A program made the translations under genes and the position numbers. Of a stretch of DNA of 30,015 nt, positions 29,830 to 30,015 are shown piece after piece. The notes below the pieces were generated by a model. It was given only the letters and a program-made list of their open reading frames with translations. It did not search any database and was not told where the DNA came from. Numbering within the stretch: the stretch's first letter is position 1; the number at the start of each line of letters is the position of its first letter. Origin of the DNA: a virus; the IMG/VR virus record IMGVR_UViG_3300006754_007205, positions 1-30,015 of that record; one strand, written 5' to 3'.

Positions 29830-30015
29830 GTGTATTATAAAAGTCAATAAATGTCTGAGTGGTTTCAACAGATTGCGCCGCGGTAGCGATTTGAAAATCT
29901 ATACCAAATGCACCTAAAGTAGAGTCATAATATGTTTCACTGCTACTACTGGGATTCGGAGTTAAGTGTATCCATTTCATACCAAACGACCAACCTGTTG
30001 CAGCCACGGTAAAGG
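29804..30015 (-). CDS. Partial unknown protein, 5' end off the right edge
   Basis: On the minus strand the frame stays open to the window edge (GTG 30007 is not necessarily the start). The visible C-terminal part (about 70 residues) includes WSFGMKWIHLTPNPSSSS and FGIDFQIATAAQSVETTQ, then FIDFYNTLTE near the end. It is the only candidate gene for 29830-30015, has coding-like composition, and converges on dCMP deaminase with a 26-nt overlap. No family is recognised. Confidence 0.55.
   Translation of the reverse strand, partial: FTVAATGWSFGMKWIHLTPNPSSSSETYYDSTLGAFGIDFQIATAAQSVETTQTFIDFYNTLTELDGQY

Noticed and set aside
1-30015. Assignment to a cyanophage
   Set aside because: Gene set overlaps with T4-like cyanophages, but no photosynthesis or other cyanobacterial marker genes are present, so the host stays open.

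Overview
The window reads as a continuous stretch of a T4-like (myovirus) phage genome, probably from a marine or other aquatic host. The evidence is a T4 gp20-type portal protein, a gp15-type tail-sheath stabiliser, a gp62-type clamp-loader subunit, a GroES-like co-chaperonin, PhoH, class Ia ribonucleotide reductase (NrdA/NrdB) and dCMP deaminase. Genes are tightly packed, with many ATGA and TAATG overlaps, and the sequence is AT-rich. No tRNA, rRNA, insertion sequence, integrase or CRISPR array was seen. No photosystem genes are present, so the sequence does not fix the host. The main capsid protein, prohead protease, terminase and sheath genes are outside the window.

Layout. (a) 1-1705: a cut-off gene, its tandem paralogue, and a nucleotidyltransferase with an unusual N-terminal extension. 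(b) 1683-4089: a 7-deazaguanine (preQ0) precursor block with folE on the minus strand and queD-queE on the plus strand. QueC and any DNA- or tRNA-inserting transglycosylase are not in the window. (c) 4099-10267: small and large unrecognised proteins, several with putative capsid-targeting N-termini, plus a P-loop kinase. (d) 10268-11029: phoH on the minus strand. (e) 11082-19106: a ten-gene sugar and glycan cassette. It holds two GT-A-type transferases, GT11 and GT10 fucosyltransferase-like enzymes, an HldE-C-like nucleotidyltransferase, GDP-mannose 4,6-dehydratase, a GT9-like protein, an SDR epimerase, GDP-mannose 3,5-epimerase and a methyltransferase. (f) 19123-20894: a DUF366-like protein, gp62-like, GroES-like and a WYL_2-like protein. 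(g) 20894-24294: gp15-like, an IPT/TIG-like protein and the portal. (h) 24336-26063: two small Cys-containing paralogues and unknowns. (i) 26082-29829: nrdA, nrdB and dCMP deaminase. (j) A minus-strand gene runs off the right edge.

Regulation. Two promoter classes can be read directly. One is a late-type motif (NATAAATA, like T4 TATAAATA) lying 5-9 nt before eight start codons. It often contains the stop codon of the gene upstream. The other is a sigma70-like class (TTGANN, exactly 16 nt, TATAAT) before folE, queD, the first glycosyltransferase, gmd, gme and the DUF366 gene. In both classes the predicted transcription start falls at or within a few nt of the start codon, so many first cistrons appear leaderless or nearly so. 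Two divergent intergenic regions pair one promoter of each class.

The most interesting points are: a family of proteins, including an apparent nucleotidyltransferase, whose N-termini resemble T4 capsid-targeting/prohead-protease sequences; the leaderless promoter architecture; the GDP-sugar and fucosyltransferase cassette; and the preQ0 genes together with a DUF366 protein.
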